Below, piece after piece: positions 17,436 to 28,500 of a stretch of DNA of 47,973 nt. The stretch covers positions 1-47,973 of the forward strand of contig CACEVB010000007.1 in NCBI GenBank assembly GCA_902562875.1, in the 5' to 3' direction. Under the pieces are notes generated by a model that saw nothing but the letters and a program-made list of their open reading frames with translations, did not search any database and had not been told where the DNA came from. The DNA comes from an uncultured Pelagibacteraceae bacterium (GTDB lineage Bacteria > Pseudomonadota > Alphaproteobacteria > Pelagibacterales > Pelagibacteraceae). Each line of letters opens with the position of its first letter. Position 1 is the stretch's first letter. Position numbers and translations under genes: made by a program.

Positions 17436-18370
17436 TCACAAAAAAGTTTTAAACAAGCCATTCTTACTGCTACACCTAATTCAACTTGTTCTTTTATTAC
17501 ACTTTTATTCATATCATCTGCAAGTTTAGTATCTATTTCAATTCCTCTATTCATAGGTCCAGGATGCATAATTAAAGCATCATCTTTTGCAAAATTAAGT
17601 TTATCTGGTGTAAGTCCATAATATTCGTAGTACTCTCTATTTGAAGAAAGAAACGAACTTGACATTCTTTCATTTTGTAATCTTAACATCATAACTATAT
17701 CACAATCAGTTACACCCTTTTTCATATCTGTGAATTGGTTTATTCCGAGTTTATGTAAGTCCCTTGGCATTAAGTTTGATGGTGCAATTATATTTACTTC
17801 AGCTCCTAACATATTTAATAAATAAATATTAGACCTAGCTACCCTTGAATGAAGAATGTCTCCACAAATTGCAATCTTAAGCCCTTCAATTTTTTTTTTA
17901 CGATCTATAATTGTTAATGCGTCCAACAATGCCTGTGTTGGATGTTCTCGTCTACCATCACCAGCATTCAGTACTGCACAATTTACTTTTTGAGATAATA
18001 GATTACACGCTCCAGAGTCTTGATGTCTAATTACGATTATATCTGGATGCATTGCATTAAGTGTCATTGCTGTATCTATTAACGTTTCTCCTTTTTTAAT
18101 AGCAGAATTTACAATATTCATAGACATCACATCTGCACCCAATCTTTTACCAGCTAATTCAAAAGAGCTTTGTGTTCTAGTTGAGGGTTCAAAAAATAAA
18201 TTAATTTGTGTTTTTCCTCTTAGTAAGTCAAGTTTTTTACTTTTACTTTTATTTAACGCTATAAAATTTTTAGCCTCTTTTAAAATAATATTAATATCAT
18301 TAATTGACAAATCTTGAATACCTAATAAATGTTTCTGAGAAATTTTAACAGCTTTTAATGATGATGCCAT
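17432..18370 (-). CDS. pyrB: Aspartate carbamoyltransferase catalytic subunit
   Basis: PyrB condenses carbamoyl phosphate with aspartate, the committed step of pyrimidine synthesis. The 312-residue protein has the carbamoyl-phosphate motif [19 protein letters not shown] near residues 56-74. It also has [15 protein letters not shown] near 107-121, [14 protein letters not shown] near 137-150, and [11 protein letters not shown] near 270-280. No pyrI regulatory gene is adjacent, as in other alphaproteobacteria. It starts 42 bases after ruvX and overlaps pyrC by four bases. Confidence 0.97.
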   Translation of the reverse strand: MASSLKAVKISQKHLLGIQDLSINDINIILKEAKNFIALNKSKSKKLDLLRGKTQINLFFEPSTRTQSSFELAGKRLGADVMSMNIVNSAIKKGETLIDTAMTLNAMHPDIIVIRHQDSGACNLLSQKVNCAVLNAGDGRREHPTQALLDALTIIDRKKKIEGLKIAICGDILHSRVARSNIYLLNMLGAEVNIIAPSNLMPRDLHKLGINQFTDMKKGVTDCDIVMMLRLQNERMSSSFLSSNREYYEYYGLTPDKLNFAKDDALIMHPGPMNRGIEIDTKLADDMNKSVIKEQVELGVAVRMACLKLFCE

Positions 18371-18412
18371 TAAAACAAACTCTATAACTCTATTAATAGA
18401 TTAGTGCAAGCC

Positions 18413-18868
18413 TTAATTATTCAAATAATCTAAAACTCCCTGAAGTATAAAAGCAGCTGCTTTTCCATCTATATTTTTTTTCTTTTGAGAAAATTTAATA
18501 TCTAAATTACTGGATATATTAAATGCACCTGATGTTGAAAGTCTTTCATCCCACATTGCAACCATTAAATTCAATTCTTTCTCAATAATTTTAGCTTTGT
18601 CATTTATAGATTGAGCACTTTTACCAAAAGAACCATCCATGTTGATAGGATTTCCAATTATTATAGCTAATACATTATTATCCATTATTAAAATTTTTAA
18701 CTCATTTAAGAAATATTCCATATTATTATAGTCAAGCGTTTTGATAGGAGATGCAATTTTTCTTTTATTATCGCAAATAGCAACACCTATACGTTTGGTT
18801 CCTAAATCTAATCCGATTAATCTAGAGTTATCTGTTAATTTGTCTTTAAGTTCTTCCAAAGTGACCAT
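18413..18868 (-). CDS. ruvX: RuvX/YqgF family pre-16S rRNA nuclease
   Basis: YqgF is an RNase H-fold nuclease implicated in maturing the 16S rRNA 5' end, formerly called a putative Holliday junction resolvase. The 151-residue protein has the first acidic motif LIGLDLGTKRIGVAI near residues 17-31 and GNPINMDGS near residues 71-79. WDERLSTSGA lies near 103-112, and a late KIDGKAAAFILQGVL-like segment carries the final acidic region. It is divergent from gatC across 45 bases and heads the pyrB-pyrC-plsY-topA run. Confidence 0.93.
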   Translation of the reverse strand: MVTLEELKDKLTDNSRLIGLDLGTKRIGVAICDNKRKIASPIKTLDYNNMEYFLNELKILIMDNNVLAIIIGNPINMDGSFGKSAQSINDKAKIIEKELNLMVAMWDERLSTSGAFNISSNLDIKFSQKKKNIDGKAAAFILQGVLDYLNN

Positions 18869-18913
18869 ATTGTATTTTTTAGATTAAATGATAGTTTTTA
18901 ATATTCTTATCAT

Positions 18914-19201
18914 ATGACAATAGATCTTAAAACAATAAAGCATATTTCAAAATTATCAAGAATTTCTATAGATGAACAAAAGGCAAAAAAACTAAGTAAT
19001 GATCTTAATTCAATATTTGAATTTATTGAAAAACTAAATGAATTAGATACAAGTAAAACTGAAGCCTTAACTTCAATAGCCGAAACAACTTTAAAGTTAA
19101 GAAAAGACAAAATTGAATCCAAAAATATTAGAGAAGATATTCTAAAAAACTCACCTGATGAAAATAAAGATTTCTTTGTTGTACCCAAGGTTGTAGAATA
19201 A
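18914..19201 (+). CDS. gatC: Asp-tRNA(Asn)/Glu-tRNA(Gln) amidotransferase subunit C
   Basis: GatC is the small subunit that braces GatA and GatB in the transamidosome, which converts mischarged Glu-tRNA(Gln) and Asp-tRNA(Asn). The 95-residue protein has the standard start IDLKTIKHISKLSRISI and the tail RKDKIESKNIREDILKNSP, with the motif that contacts GatA. The ATG is at 18914 without a visible Shine-Dalgarno site. The stop overlaps gatA (TAATG). Confidence 0.96.
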   Translation: MTIDLKTIKHISKLSRISIDEQKAKKLSNDLNSIFEFIEKLNELDTSKTEALTSIAETTLKLRKDKIESKNIREDILKNSPDENKDFFVVPKVVE

Positions 19202-20658
19202 TGTCAGAAATAACTAATTTTAAATTGTGTGACCTAGTAGACAAAATAAAAAAAAAAGAATTATCTTCAAAAGAAATAACAGAGGCTTTTATAAATAGAT
19301 CAAAACAATCTACTAAATTAAATTCATATATTTCTGATAACTTTGATGATGCCATAAATAGTGCTGAAGAGTTTGATTCAAAGCCTGATCTAAATAAAAA
19401 GATTCCTGGTATTCCAATAGCTGTCAAAGATCTTTTTTGTACAAAAAATTTAAGAACTACTGCTGGAAGTAAAATTTTAGAAAATTTTATACCAACATAC
19501 GAGTCTACGGTAACACAAAATATTTTGAATAATGGTGGCATCATAATTGGAAAATTAAATTGTGATGAATTTGCAATGGGGTCCTCAAATGAGACAAGCT
19601 ATTATGGAAATGTTCAAAACCCAATATCTGAAAATTTAGTTCCTGGAGGTTCATCTGGTGGATCAGCGTCTGCACTCGCTGCTAAATTAACTCCTGCTAC
19701 AATCGGAACTGATACTGGTGGTTCAATAAGACAACCCGCATCTTTTACTGGTACTGTAGGTTTGAAACCAACTTATGGAAGTTGCTCAAGATATGGTATA
19801 GTAGCATTTGCCTCGTCACTCGATCAAGCAGGTCCAATGACTCATGATGTTAAAGATTGCGCTCTGCTCTTAGAAGTAATGAGCTCTTATGATGATAAAG
19901 ATTCTACCTCTGTAGATTTTGTTAGAGGAAATTATTTAAAAGATTTGACTGACAATATAAAAGGCAAAAAAATTGGAATACCAAAAGAATATAGAGTGGA
20001 TGGAATGCCAAAAGAAATAGAGAAATTATGGGAAAAAGGTATAAAAATTATTAAAGATAATGGAGGTGATGTTATAAATATATCATTGCCTAACACTAAA
20101 TATGCTCTACCAGCTTATTATATTGTTGCGCCCGCCGAAGCATCATCAAATTTAGCTAGATATGATGGAGTAAAATATGGTTTTAGATCTAAAGGTGAAA
20201 ATTTAATTGATATGTACGAAAAAACAAGATCAGAGGGATTTGGAGATGAAGTTAAAAGACGAATTATGATTGGTACTTATGTATTATCTTCTGGTTATTA
20301 CGATGCTTATTATCTTAAAGCACAAAAAGTTAGAAGACTAATTAAAAATGACTTTGATGAAGCTTATACAAAAGTAGATGCTATATTAACTCCATCAACA
20401 CCTAGCTCAGCATTTAAAATTGGAGAAAAATTAAACGACCCAGTTTCAATGTATTTAAATGATATTTTTACAGTTCCAATAAATTTAGCTGGTCTTCCCG
20501 CGATCTCAATTCCTGCTGGTCACGATAAAAAAGGTTTTCCTCTAGGGCTTCAAATCATTGGTAAAGCTTTTGATGAACAAAATATCTTGAACATTGCATA
20601 TTCAATAGAAAAAAATATTGAATATATAAATAATATTGATGATTGGTGGATTAAATGA
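19201..20658 (+). CDS. gatA: Asp-tRNA(Asn)/Glu-tRNA(Gln) amidotransferase subunit A
   Basis: GatA hydrolyses glutamine and passes ammonia to GatB. The 485-residue amidase-signature enzyme has the Ser-cisSer-Lys triad region: the lysine in [12 protein letters not shown] near residue 78, [15 protein letters not shown] near residues 149-163 and [16 protein letters not shown] near 169-184. Length is normal. It overlaps gatC by one base and gatB by four, which implies coupled synthesis of the three subunits. Its presence suggests Gln-tRNA and/or Asn-tRNA is made indirectly in this organism. Confidence 0.98.
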   Translation: MSEITNFKLCDLVDKIKKKELSSKEITEAFINRSKQSTKLNSYISDNFDDAINSAEEFDSKPDLNKKIPGIPIAVKDLFCTKNLRTTAGSKILENFIPTYESTVTQNILNNGGIIIGKLNCDEFAMGSSNETSYYGNVQNPISENLVPGGSSGGSASALAAKLTPATIGTDTGGSIRQPASFTGTVGLKPTYGSCSRYGIVAFASSLDQAGPMTHDVKDCALLLEVMSSYDDKDSTSVDFVRGNYLKDLTDNIKGKKIGIPKEYRVDGMPKEIEKLWEKGIKIIKDNGGDVINISLPNTKYALPAYYIVAPAEASSNLARYDGVKYGFRSKGENLIDMYEKTRSEGFGDEVKRRIMIGTYVLSSGYYDAYYLKAQKVRRLIKNDFDEAYTKVDAILTPSTPSSAFKIGEKLNDPVSMYLNDIFTVPINLAGLPAISIPAGHDKKGFPLGLQIIGKAFDEQNILNIAYSIEKNIEYINNIDDWWIK

Positions 20659-22121
20659 GTAAAAACAACGAAGAATATTTAATAAAAAGAAACAATATTG
20701 AATATGAAGTAATAATTGGTCTGGAGGTTCATGCTCAAGTATTGTCAAAATCTAAATTATTTTCAACATCACCAACAAAGTTTGGTTCGGAGCCAAATAC
20801 CCAGGTTAGCTTAGTAGATGCTGCATTTCCAGGAATGTTACCCGTAATAAATGAATTTTGTATTAAACAAGCGATTAAAACTGGGATTGGATTAAATGCA
20901 AAAATTAACAATAGATCTATATTTGATAGAAAAAATTATTTTTATGCTGATTTACCACAAGGTTATCAAATTTCACAATATAAAAATCCAATAGTAGGCG
21001 AGGGTTCAGTGACACTTGATATGCCTGATGGTGAAAAAAAAATAGGTATTGAGAGACTACATCTAGAACAAGATGCTGGCAAAAGTATACATGATATCGA
21101 TCCTAAAAATACACTAGTTGACCTAAATAGATCCGGCGTTGCATTAATGGAAATAGTAAGTAAACCAGATTTAAGATCTTTAGATGAAGTTAATGCCTAT
21201 ATAAAAAAACTAAGATCGATTATGAGATATCTTGGTACATGTGATGGAAATATGCAAGAAGGATCTTTAAGAGCTGATGTTAATGTATCAGTTAGAAAAA
21301 AAGGAGCTTCAGAACTTGGTACAAGGTGTGAAATAAAAAATGTAAATTCTATTAAATTTATGCAGATGGCAATTAATTACGAAGCAAATAGACAAGTTGA
21401 TATATTAGAGGATGGAGGTTCAATAGATCAAGAAACAAGATTATTTGATACTAAAAAAAATGAAACTAGATCGATGCGTACAAAAGAGGATGCTCATGAT
21501 TACAGATATTTTCCCGATCCAGATCTTTTACCACTAGAATTAAATGATGAATATATTGATGATATTAAAAAAGATATCCCAGAATTGCCTGATGAAAAAA
21601 AGAAAAGGTTTATTGAAAAATTTAAATTATCACCATATGAGGCAAATATTCTTGTATCTGATATAGAAACTTCTAAATATTTTGAGGAAGTTTCAAAAAA
21701 GTCTGATGTAAAATTAGCAACCAATTGGATTACTGGTGAACTATTTGCCTTATTAAATGATAAAAGTATCGAAATTACAGAAAGTCCTATTTCATCAGAA
21801 AATTTAGCAAAACTTATTAATTTAATAAAAGATGGAACTATTTCTGGAAAAATTGCAAAAACTGTTTTTGAAATTATGGCTAACAAAGAGAAAGATCCAG
21901 TAAAAATAGTTGAGGAAAGAGGTTTAAAACAACAAAGTGATCCTAAAGAATTAGAGATGATTATTGATAAAGTTATTTCAGATAACCCAAAAAACGTTGA
22001 AGCCTATAAATCAGGAAAAGATAAATTATTCGGTTTTTTTGTAGGTCAAGTTATGAAACAATCAAGTGGAAAGGCAAATCCCCAGTTAGTTAATGAAATC
22101 TTAAAGAAAAAGCTCAACTAA
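20655..22121 (+). CDS. gatB: Asp-tRNA(Asn)/Glu-tRNA(Gln) amidotransferase subunit B
   Basis: GatB binds the mischarged tRNA and performs the ATP-dependent amidation. The 488-residue protein has the N-terminal signature [17 protein letters not shown] near residues 20-36 and [18 protein letters not shown] near residues 90-107. It also has [18 protein letters not shown], the [16 protein letters not shown] block near 277-292, and the C-terminal helical tail (YqeY-like) involved in tRNA binding. It starts on the gatA stop (ATGA); the next gene begins one base after its stop. Confidence 0.98.
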   Translation: MSKNNEEYLIKRNNIEYEVIIGLEVHAQVLSKSKLFSTSPTKFGSEPNTQVSLVDAAFPGMLPVINEFCIKQAIKTGIGLNAKINNRSIFDRKNYFYADLPQGYQISQYKNPIVGEGSVTLDMPDGEKKIGIERLHLEQDAGKSIHDIDPKNTLVDLNRSGVALMEIVSKPDLRSLDEVNAYIKKLRSIMRYLGTCDGNMQEGSLRADVNVSVRKKGASELGTRCEIKNVNSIKFMQMAINYEANRQVDILEDGGSIDQETRLFDTKKNETRSMRTKEDAHDYRYFPDPDLLPLELNDEYIDDIKKDIPELPDEKKKRFIEKFKLSPYEANILVSDIETSKYFEEVSKKSDVKLATNWITGELFALLNDKSIEITESPISSENLAKLINLIKDGTISGKIAKTVFEIMANKEKDPVKIVEERGLKQQSDPKELEMIIDKVISDNPKNVEAYKSGKDKLFGFFVGQVMKQSSGKANPQLVNEILKKKLN

Positions 22122-22122
22122 T

Positions 22123-22779
22123 ATGGGTTCAAATCTAAAACTAAACGATCAAATCGAACAATATATTAATAGTCACTCAATTAAATTACATCCAGTCCAA
22201 TATGAAATAATTAAATATAATGAAACTCTAGGTGAAATAAAAAAAATGCAAATTTCTATAAGTCAATGCCATTTTTTACATTTTATTGTCAAAATTATTA
22301 AACCTAAAAATATTTTAGAAATTGGAACATTCACGGGTTTAAGTGCATTAACAATGAGTTTAGCGATGGATAAAAATAGTAAATTAACAGCTTTGGATAA
22401 AAATGAAGAAACTTCTAATGTAGCTATGAGTTTTTTTAAAAAAGCAAAAATAGATAATAAAATTAATCTGCATGTAAATAACGCCATTGTAACTTTAGAG
22501 GAATTACATAATCAAAAAAAAAAATTCGATTTTATATTTATAGACGCAGACAAAGAAAATTATATAAACTATTTTAATAATTCCCTTAATATATTAGACA
22601 ATAATGGAATTATAGTTGTTGATAACGTCCTGTGGTACGGTGATGTTGCTGATCAAAATAAAAACGACAGATTAACAATAAAAATAAGAGAATTTAATAA
22701 ATTTATAAAAGATGATAATCGTGTAGAGAGCTTAATATTGCCAATTGGTGACGGTTTATTTATTTGTAGAAAAAAATAA
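22123..22779 (+). CDS. Class I SAM-dependent O-methyltransferase (caffeoyl-CoA OMT-like)
   Basis: The 218-residue protein belongs to the cation-dependent O-methyltransferase family. SAM motif I reads NILEIGTFTGLSALTMSLA near residues 64-82. The metal-binding motif FIFIDADKENY lies near residues 138-148 and VVDNVLWYGDV near residues 167-177. Substrates vary widely in the family, from catechols to modified tRNA wobble uridines (TrmR), so none can be assigned. It sits one base after gatB and overlaps trhO by one base, both tRNA genes, which makes a tRNA substrate such as 5-hydroxyuridine an attractive guess. Confidence 0.88.
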   Translation: MGSNLKLNDQIEQYINSHSIKLHPVQYEIIKYNETLGEIKKMQISISQCHFLHFIVKIIKPKNILEIGTFTGLSALTMSLAMDKNSKLTALDKNEETSNVAMSFFKKAKIDNKINLHVNNAIVTLEELHNQKKKFDFIFIDADKENYINYFNNSLNILDNNGIIVVDNVLWYGDVADQNKNDRLTIKIREFNKFIKDDNRVESLILPIGDGLFICRKK

Positions 22780-23678
22780 TGTATAGTATACTTGGTTTTT
22801 ACAAATTCAAAAAATTAACTACCTTAAAATCAAAACAAATAATTTTGGATCGTTTATTTACAGAAAATGATATCAGAGGAACAATTATTATTTCATACGA
22901 GGGGTTAAATGGAACTATAAGTTTTAAATCAAACAAATTTAATAACATTATTAAAAGCTTAAAAAAAATATTTAATATAAAAAAATTTGATAACGAAAAC
23001 CTATCGAAATATAAATTTCAAGCATTTCATAAGGGTAAAATTAAAATTAAAAGTGAATTAGTTCCCCTAGGTATAAAAATTAAAAAAAAAATCTCTGATA
23101 ATGAATTAACACCAAATGAATGGAATAGATTTATCAAAAGAAAAAATACTATAATAATAGATACTAGAAAAAATTTTGAATTTAAAGTAGGTACATTTAA
23201 AGATTCTATTAATCCAGAATTAAATAGTTTCAGAGAATTTCCAAAATATTTTAAAACACTTAATAAAAATCAGGAAATTGGAATGTTTTGCACTGGTGGA
23301 ATTAGATGTGAAAAGGCTAGTTATTATTTGAGAAAAAAAGGTTTTAAAAATGTTTATCAATTAAAGGGCGGTATAATAAATTACTTGGATAAAATTAATA
23401 AAAAAGATAGTAACTGGAAAGGAGATTGCTTCGTTTTTGATAATAGAGTTTCTATTAAACATAGTCTAAAACCGGGTAATCTTAGTATTTGCGCAGGCTG
23501 TAGAGAGCCTATTACAAAAAATGATACTAAGTCTAAAAATTTTGAAGAGGGTGTATCATGCCCAAATTGTTTTAATAAATTAACAAATGTGCAGGTAAAA
23601 AGATTTAGAATGAGACAAAAACAAATAAAAATTGCAAAGAGAACAGGCAAAAAATATTTTTATCAAAGAGAGAGTTAG
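22779..23678 (+). CDS. trhO: tRNA uridine 5-hydroxylase TrhO (YceA rhodanese family)
   Basis: TrhO carries out the oxygen-dependent 5-hydroxylation of U34 in tRNAs that carry cmo5U or mo5U. The 299-residue protein has the N-terminal acylphosphatase-like domain (RGTIIISYEGLNGTISF near residues 33-49). A rhodanese domain follows, with the active cysteine in MFCTGGIRCEKASYYLRKKG near residue 170. A C-terminal cysteine-rich segment has CAGCREPI and CPNCFN. It overlaps the upstream methyltransferase by one base (TAATG), which fits hydroxylation followed by methylation. Confidence 0.93.
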   Translation: MYSILGFYKFKKLTTLKSKQIILDRLFTENDIRGTIIISYEGLNGTISFKSNKFNNIIKSLKKIFNIKKFDNENLSKYKFQAFHKGKIKIKSELVPLGIKIKKKISDNELTPNEWNRFIKRKNTIIIDTRKNFEFKVGTFKDSINPELNSFREFPKYFKTLNKNQEIGMFCTGGIRCEKASYYLRKKGFKNVYQLKGGIINYLDKINKKDSNWKGDCFVFDNRVSIKHSLKPGNLSICAGCREPITKNDTKSKNFEEGVSCPNCFNKLTNVQVKRFRMRQKQIKIAKRTGKKYFYQRES

Positions 23679-23679
23679 T

Positions 23680-25041
23680 TTGGATTTATTAAAAGATAAT
23701 ATACCTAAATTGGTTCGTAAACTTGCAGTTCCAGCAATGGTAGGAATGCTATTTCAAACATTATACAATATTGTGGATACATTTTATGCTGGCAAAATAT
23801 CCCCCGAAGCATTGGCAGCATTAAGTAAAGCTTTTCCAATGTATTTTATTATTGTAGCTTCGTCCATTGGTGTCACTGTTGCTGGAACATCTTTAATTGG
23901 AAATAGTATCGGGGAGAATAACAAAAAAAATATTCTTAATTATTTTACTCATATAATCTATTTTGCAATTTTAATATCTATTATAATCAGTTTAATAGGT
24001 CTAAATTTAACGGATAATTTTTTTTTATTGATGGTAACTACCAGTGAAGTAACAGACCTGGGATTACAATACACTGATATTATATTTAAAGGATCAATAT
24101 TATTTATTTTAATTGTAGCATTAAATTCTTTTCTACATGCAGAGGGTGATACAAAAACCTACAGAAATTTATTGATACTATCTTTTTTTTTAAATCTAAT
24201 ATTAAATCCAATTTTAATTTTTGGTCTTTTTTTTATCCCAGCACTTGGTGTAAAAGGTATAGCTACCGCAACTATAATTGCCCAGTCAGTAGTTTTTTTA
24301 GCAATTCTCTGGAAAGTTTTAAAGAATAAAATAGTAAAAGAGATTACTAAAGATTATTTAAAACCTAAAATATTTTACTTTATAAATATTTTTTTTACAT
24401 CAATGCCAATCGTCATTTCAATTTTTGCATATTCAATAACAGCAGCAATAGTTATTGCTTATGTAGGTATAACAGGCGAGTATGCGGTAGCAGGCTATGG
24501 TGCTGGTACAAGAATAGAGCAAGTCGTGTTATTACCAATTTTAGGAATTAATACAGCAATAATTTCAATTATTTCACAAAATTTTGGAGCAAGAAACCTT
24601 AACAGAGTAAAAGAAACATACTTTACCTCTATTAAATATTCATTTTTAATAATGTTAATTTCTGGTTTTTTCTTATTTACATTGTCAAATTTTATAATGA
24701 GCTTCTTTTCAAATGACATTGAAGTTATAAAATTTGGATCTAATTATTTAAAAATTTGTGCATTTATTTTACCTGCTTATCCAATTTTTTTTCTTTCAAA
24801 TGGATTGTTTATGGCAATAAAAAAATCAGAATATGCCATGATATCTAATTTATTTAGAAACGTTTTTAATCCATTTATGGTTTATTTACTTGCAAAATAC
24901 ATAAATGCTAGCTTTGAAACTTTTTTCTGGATTTGGACTATAGTTAATTGGATTTTCTCTGCGATATTTCTTGCTATTATTATTTATTATTTAAAATCTA
25001 GATTAGAGAAAACGAGCGCTATCGTTAATCCACAACCATAA
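23680..25041 (+). CDS. MATE-family multidrug/Na+ antiporter
   Basis: MATE proteins export cationic drugs or metabolites in exchange for Na+ or H+. About twelve hydrophobic segments in two MatE repeats are visible, with LAVPAMVGMLFQTLYNIVD near the N-terminus and the matching ILGINTAIISIISQNFGARN in the second half. The start is set at TTG 23680, preceded by a GAGAG site and two bases after trhO. An in-frame TTG at 23632 would overlap trhO by 47 bases and has no better site. The last 39 bases overlap soxG tail to tail. Substrate unknown. Confidence 0.9.
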   Translation: MDLLKDNIPKLVRKLAVPAMVGMLFQTLYNIVDTFYAGKISPEALAALSKAFPMYFIIVASSIGVTVAGTSLIGNSIGENNKKNILNYFTHIIYFAILISIIISLIGLNLTDNFFLLMVTTSEVTDLGLQYTDIIFKGSILFILIVALNSFLHAEGDTKTYRNLLILSFFLNLILNPILIFGLFFIPALGVKGIATATIIAQSVVFLAILWKVLKNKIVKEITKDYLKPKIFYFINIFFTSMPIVISIFAYSITAAIVIAYVGITGEYAVAGYGAGTRIEQVVLLPILGINTAIISIISQNFGARNLNRVKETYFTSIKYSFLIMLISGFFLFTLSNFIMSFFSNDIEVIKFGSNYLKICAFILPAYPIFFLSNGLFMAIKKSEYAMISNLFRNVFNPFMVYLLAKYINASFETFFWIWTIVNWIFSAIFLAIIIYYLKSRLEKTSAIVNPQP

Positions 25042-25563
25042 ATCTTCCGAGAAAGATCTTCTGACAAATAGGTTTAAATCGTTATCATCTTTATTATGGA
25101 TTATTACATCCACATGATTTACAACAGTTTGAACTACAGAGCCTTTTTTCTTAAAATTTTTAAAATTAAAAGGACAACTTTTTGCGAGTAAGTCAAATAT
25201 TTTGCTACCTTTTAAATTAATCATTACCCAATGATCAGAAACATTAGTAACGGCTCCTTGGTTTAATTTAGATATTTCATTAAATAAATTATTCTCTAAT
25301 TCTATTTGATCATTTAATGATTTAGTGTTGTTGTTTGAATATACAAGCCATTCATCAGGGCTTAACCATAACAAACTATAACTTTCATTACCTGATGAAG
25401 TATTTGCCTCATTAGGAGGTAAAATTGACAGAATTTTTCCAATTTTAGTTGAAAATTCTCTTTTATTACTTCTTAAATTAATTTTTATAGTCGGCTCAAC
25501 TTCCACAATCTTCAAATCATTGTATTTTTTTTCTTCTTCAATTGGCGGATTAAAATTAAGCAT
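25003..25563 (-). CDS. soxG: Sarcosine oxidase gamma subunit
   Basis: SoxG is the small subunit of heterotetrameric sarcosine oxidase, related to GcvT-like folds. The 186-residue protein has KINLRSNKREFSTKIGKILSI and the family motif LLWLSPDEWLVYS near residues 64-76. TNVSDHWVMINLKG lies near 104-117, and the end reads FVRRSFSEDLWLWINDSA. The start overlaps the soxA stop by eight bases. Its C-terminal 13 codons lie antisense to the end of the MATE gene. Confidence 0.94.
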   Translation of the reverse strand: MLNFNPPIEEEKKYNDLKIVEVEPTIKINLRSNKREFSTKIGKILSILPPNEANTSSGNESYSLLWLSPDEWLVYSNNNTKSLNDQIELENNLFNEISKLNQGAVTNVSDHWVMINLKGSKIFDLLAKSCPFNFKNFKKKGSVVQTVVNHVDVIIHNKDDNDLNLFVRRSFSEDLWLWINDSARFL

Positions 25564-28500
25564 TTAGTCTCTTATTTTCTTTATCGTAAAACACTGTGTC
25601 GGTTATTATTACATTTATATTTTTATTTTCCATCGGCACTATAAGTTTTTTACCTTTAAGTTTTTTTCCACTTTTTACAACTGCAAGGGCTATTGATTTA
25701 TTTAAATTAGGGCTGAAATAACTAGAAGTGACATGTCCTAACATTTCGATTGGTTTTTCGTTAATATTTTCAACTAATTGTGCTCCTTCTTCTAAAACTT
25801 CTTTTGGATCCTCTGTTAAAAGACCAACTAATTGTTTTCTATCTTCTCTAATTGTATCACTTCTGTAAAGTGATCTCTTACCAATAAAATCAAATTTCTT
25901 TTTTCCTATAATCCAATCCATTTGTAAATCTGAAGGTGTTAATGTTCCATCAGTATCTTGACCAGTAATTATAAATCCTTTTTCGGCTCTTAAAAGGTGC
26001 ATAGTCTCTGTACCGTAAGGTGTTAAATTAAATTCTTTTCCAGCTTCCATACATTTAATCCACACATCTTCTGCATAATTTGATTGAATATTTATCTCGT
26101 AGCTGTGTTCTCCAGTAAAACTTATTCTCATTATTCTACAATTTACATTACTTATTTTAGTATTTTTGAATGACATATGAGGAAAATTATTGTCTGATAA
26201 ATCAAGACCTGGAACTATTTTAGTAATAATATTTTTAGAGTTAGGACCACAAATACTGATTGTTGAGTATTGATCGGTTACTGTAGTCAAATAAACATCT
26301 AATTCTGGCCATTCTGTTTGTAGGTAATCTTCCAACTTAGATAAAACATTTGCTGCTCCTCCAGTTGTAGTTGTCATTATATAATGATTTTCACCTAGTC
26401 TTGTTGTTACACCATCATCGTAAACCATACCGTCCTCATTAAGCATTAATCCATACCTACACCTCCCTATTTCAAGTTTTGACCAAGCATTGGTATAAAC
26501 TCTATTTAAAAATTCTGAGGCATCAGTTCCCTGGATATCAATTTTTCCTAATGTAGATGCATCCAATATACCAGCACTATCTCTGGCTGCTTTACTTTCT
26601 CTTTGAACGGCTTGGTGCATATTTTCACCATCTTTTGGAAAATACCAAGGTCGCTTCCATTGACCTACATTTTCAAATTCAGCATTATTTTTTACATGCC
26701 AGTTATGGATTGCTGTTTTTCTTGTTTGGTCAAAAAATTCTCCAACATTTCTTCCTACAATTGCACCAAATGTTAAAGGGGTATAAGGTGGTCTGAAAGT
26801 TGTAGTGCCAAGTTCACCCATATTTGTGCCAGTAGTATCTGCGATAATACCTAATGCATGCATATTAGATAATTTTCCTTGATCAGTACCCATTCCAGTA
26901 GTTGTATATCTTTTCACATGTTCAATTGATTTAAATCCTTCTCGCAAAGCAAGTTTAACATCTTTAGCAGTAGAATCATTTTGAAAATCTAAAAATGGTT
27001 TTGTTTTTCCAATAGGTTTGTCTGAAGGAAGTAGCCAAATATTTCTTTTAGATTTTTCATTTGGACAAATAATTTTAATTCCATCATAGCAAGTATTACT
27101 TAAACTTAGAAAACTTTTTAGATTTTCAATAGTATTAATTACGATTTCATTTAATTTAAATTCACCATTGCATGACCCAACACTGATTTGATTTGAAGGC
27201 GTTTTATTTTCATCAGGTATAAACACATTATCTTCATTTCTAAATTTTAATTTACCACCGGATTGTGTAAATAAGTGAACCATAGGAGTCCAACCACCTG
27301 AAATACCTAAGCAATCACAATTATATTTAGACCTATCTCCCACAACATTATTACCATCATCTGAGAGTTTCATTACTTCAAATGATTTAATTCTCTTATA
27401 TCCTTGAGTGTCTACTACGGTTGACCCCCATAATACTTTTAACCCCAACTCTAATGCTTCTTTTACAATTAAGGAGTCTGAATTTTTACGAATATCTACA
27501 ATTACATTTACTTTAACTCCACTTTTATAAAGAGATATTCCAGTTTCATATGCACTGTCATTGTTAGTAAAAAGTGAAATATTTTCTCCAGTTTTAACAC
27601 CATAATAATCGATATATTTTTTAATTGAGGATGAAAGTATAATTCCTGGTCTATCATTGTTACTAAATATTAATGGTCTTTCAATAGATCCTGATGCTAT
27701 AATTACTTTTTTAGCTCTGATTTTCCATAATCTTTGTCTTACTTTGCCTTTTCTCTCATTAATACTCAAATGATCAGTTAAATTTTCTCTAGCTAATAAA
27801 TAATTGTATCCATGAAATGCAGCAAGACTAGTTCTATTCTTGATAACCAAATTTGAATAGTTTTTCAAACTTTCTATTTCATTAGCTAACCATTTATTTG
27901 AATTAATATTATTAATTTTATAGGATTCATTTTCTTGATATATTGTTGATCCTCCCAGAAAACTTTTGTCATCGATTAAAATTGTGTCCAAACCTTTTTC
28001 AGCAGACAATTTTGCTGACATAATTCCTGAAATACCTCCACCAACAACTAATACATCACAATGTGAATACTGATGATCATAAATATCTGGATCAGATCTT
28101 GTGGGTGCTTTACCAAGACCAGCAGAGTGTCTTATAAAATACTCATATTTTTCCCAAAAACCTGCAGGCCACATAAAAGTTTTATAGTAAAATCCAGCAG
28201 GAAGGAAAGGGGATAGAAAATTATTTATACCTCCAATGTCGAAATTTACACTTGGCCAACAGTTTTGACTTGATGCATCTAAACCTTCATATAATTCAAT
28301 TTCAGTTGCTCTAACGTTAGGATCTGTTAATGAAGCATCATTTCCGATTTGTACTATTGCGTTAGGCTCTTCTGAACCGCATGTCATTATTCCTCTTGGA
28401 CGATGGTATTTGAAACTTCTTCCAACCAAATGAATATTATTAGCTAATAATGCTGATGCCAAAGTATCACCTTTATATCCAAAGAGTTTTTGACCATTAA

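Noticed and set aside
26557..26796. 79-codon plus-strand frame inside soxA
   Set aside because: It is antisense to the conserved GcvT-like part of SoxA; low complexity and no ribosome-binding site.
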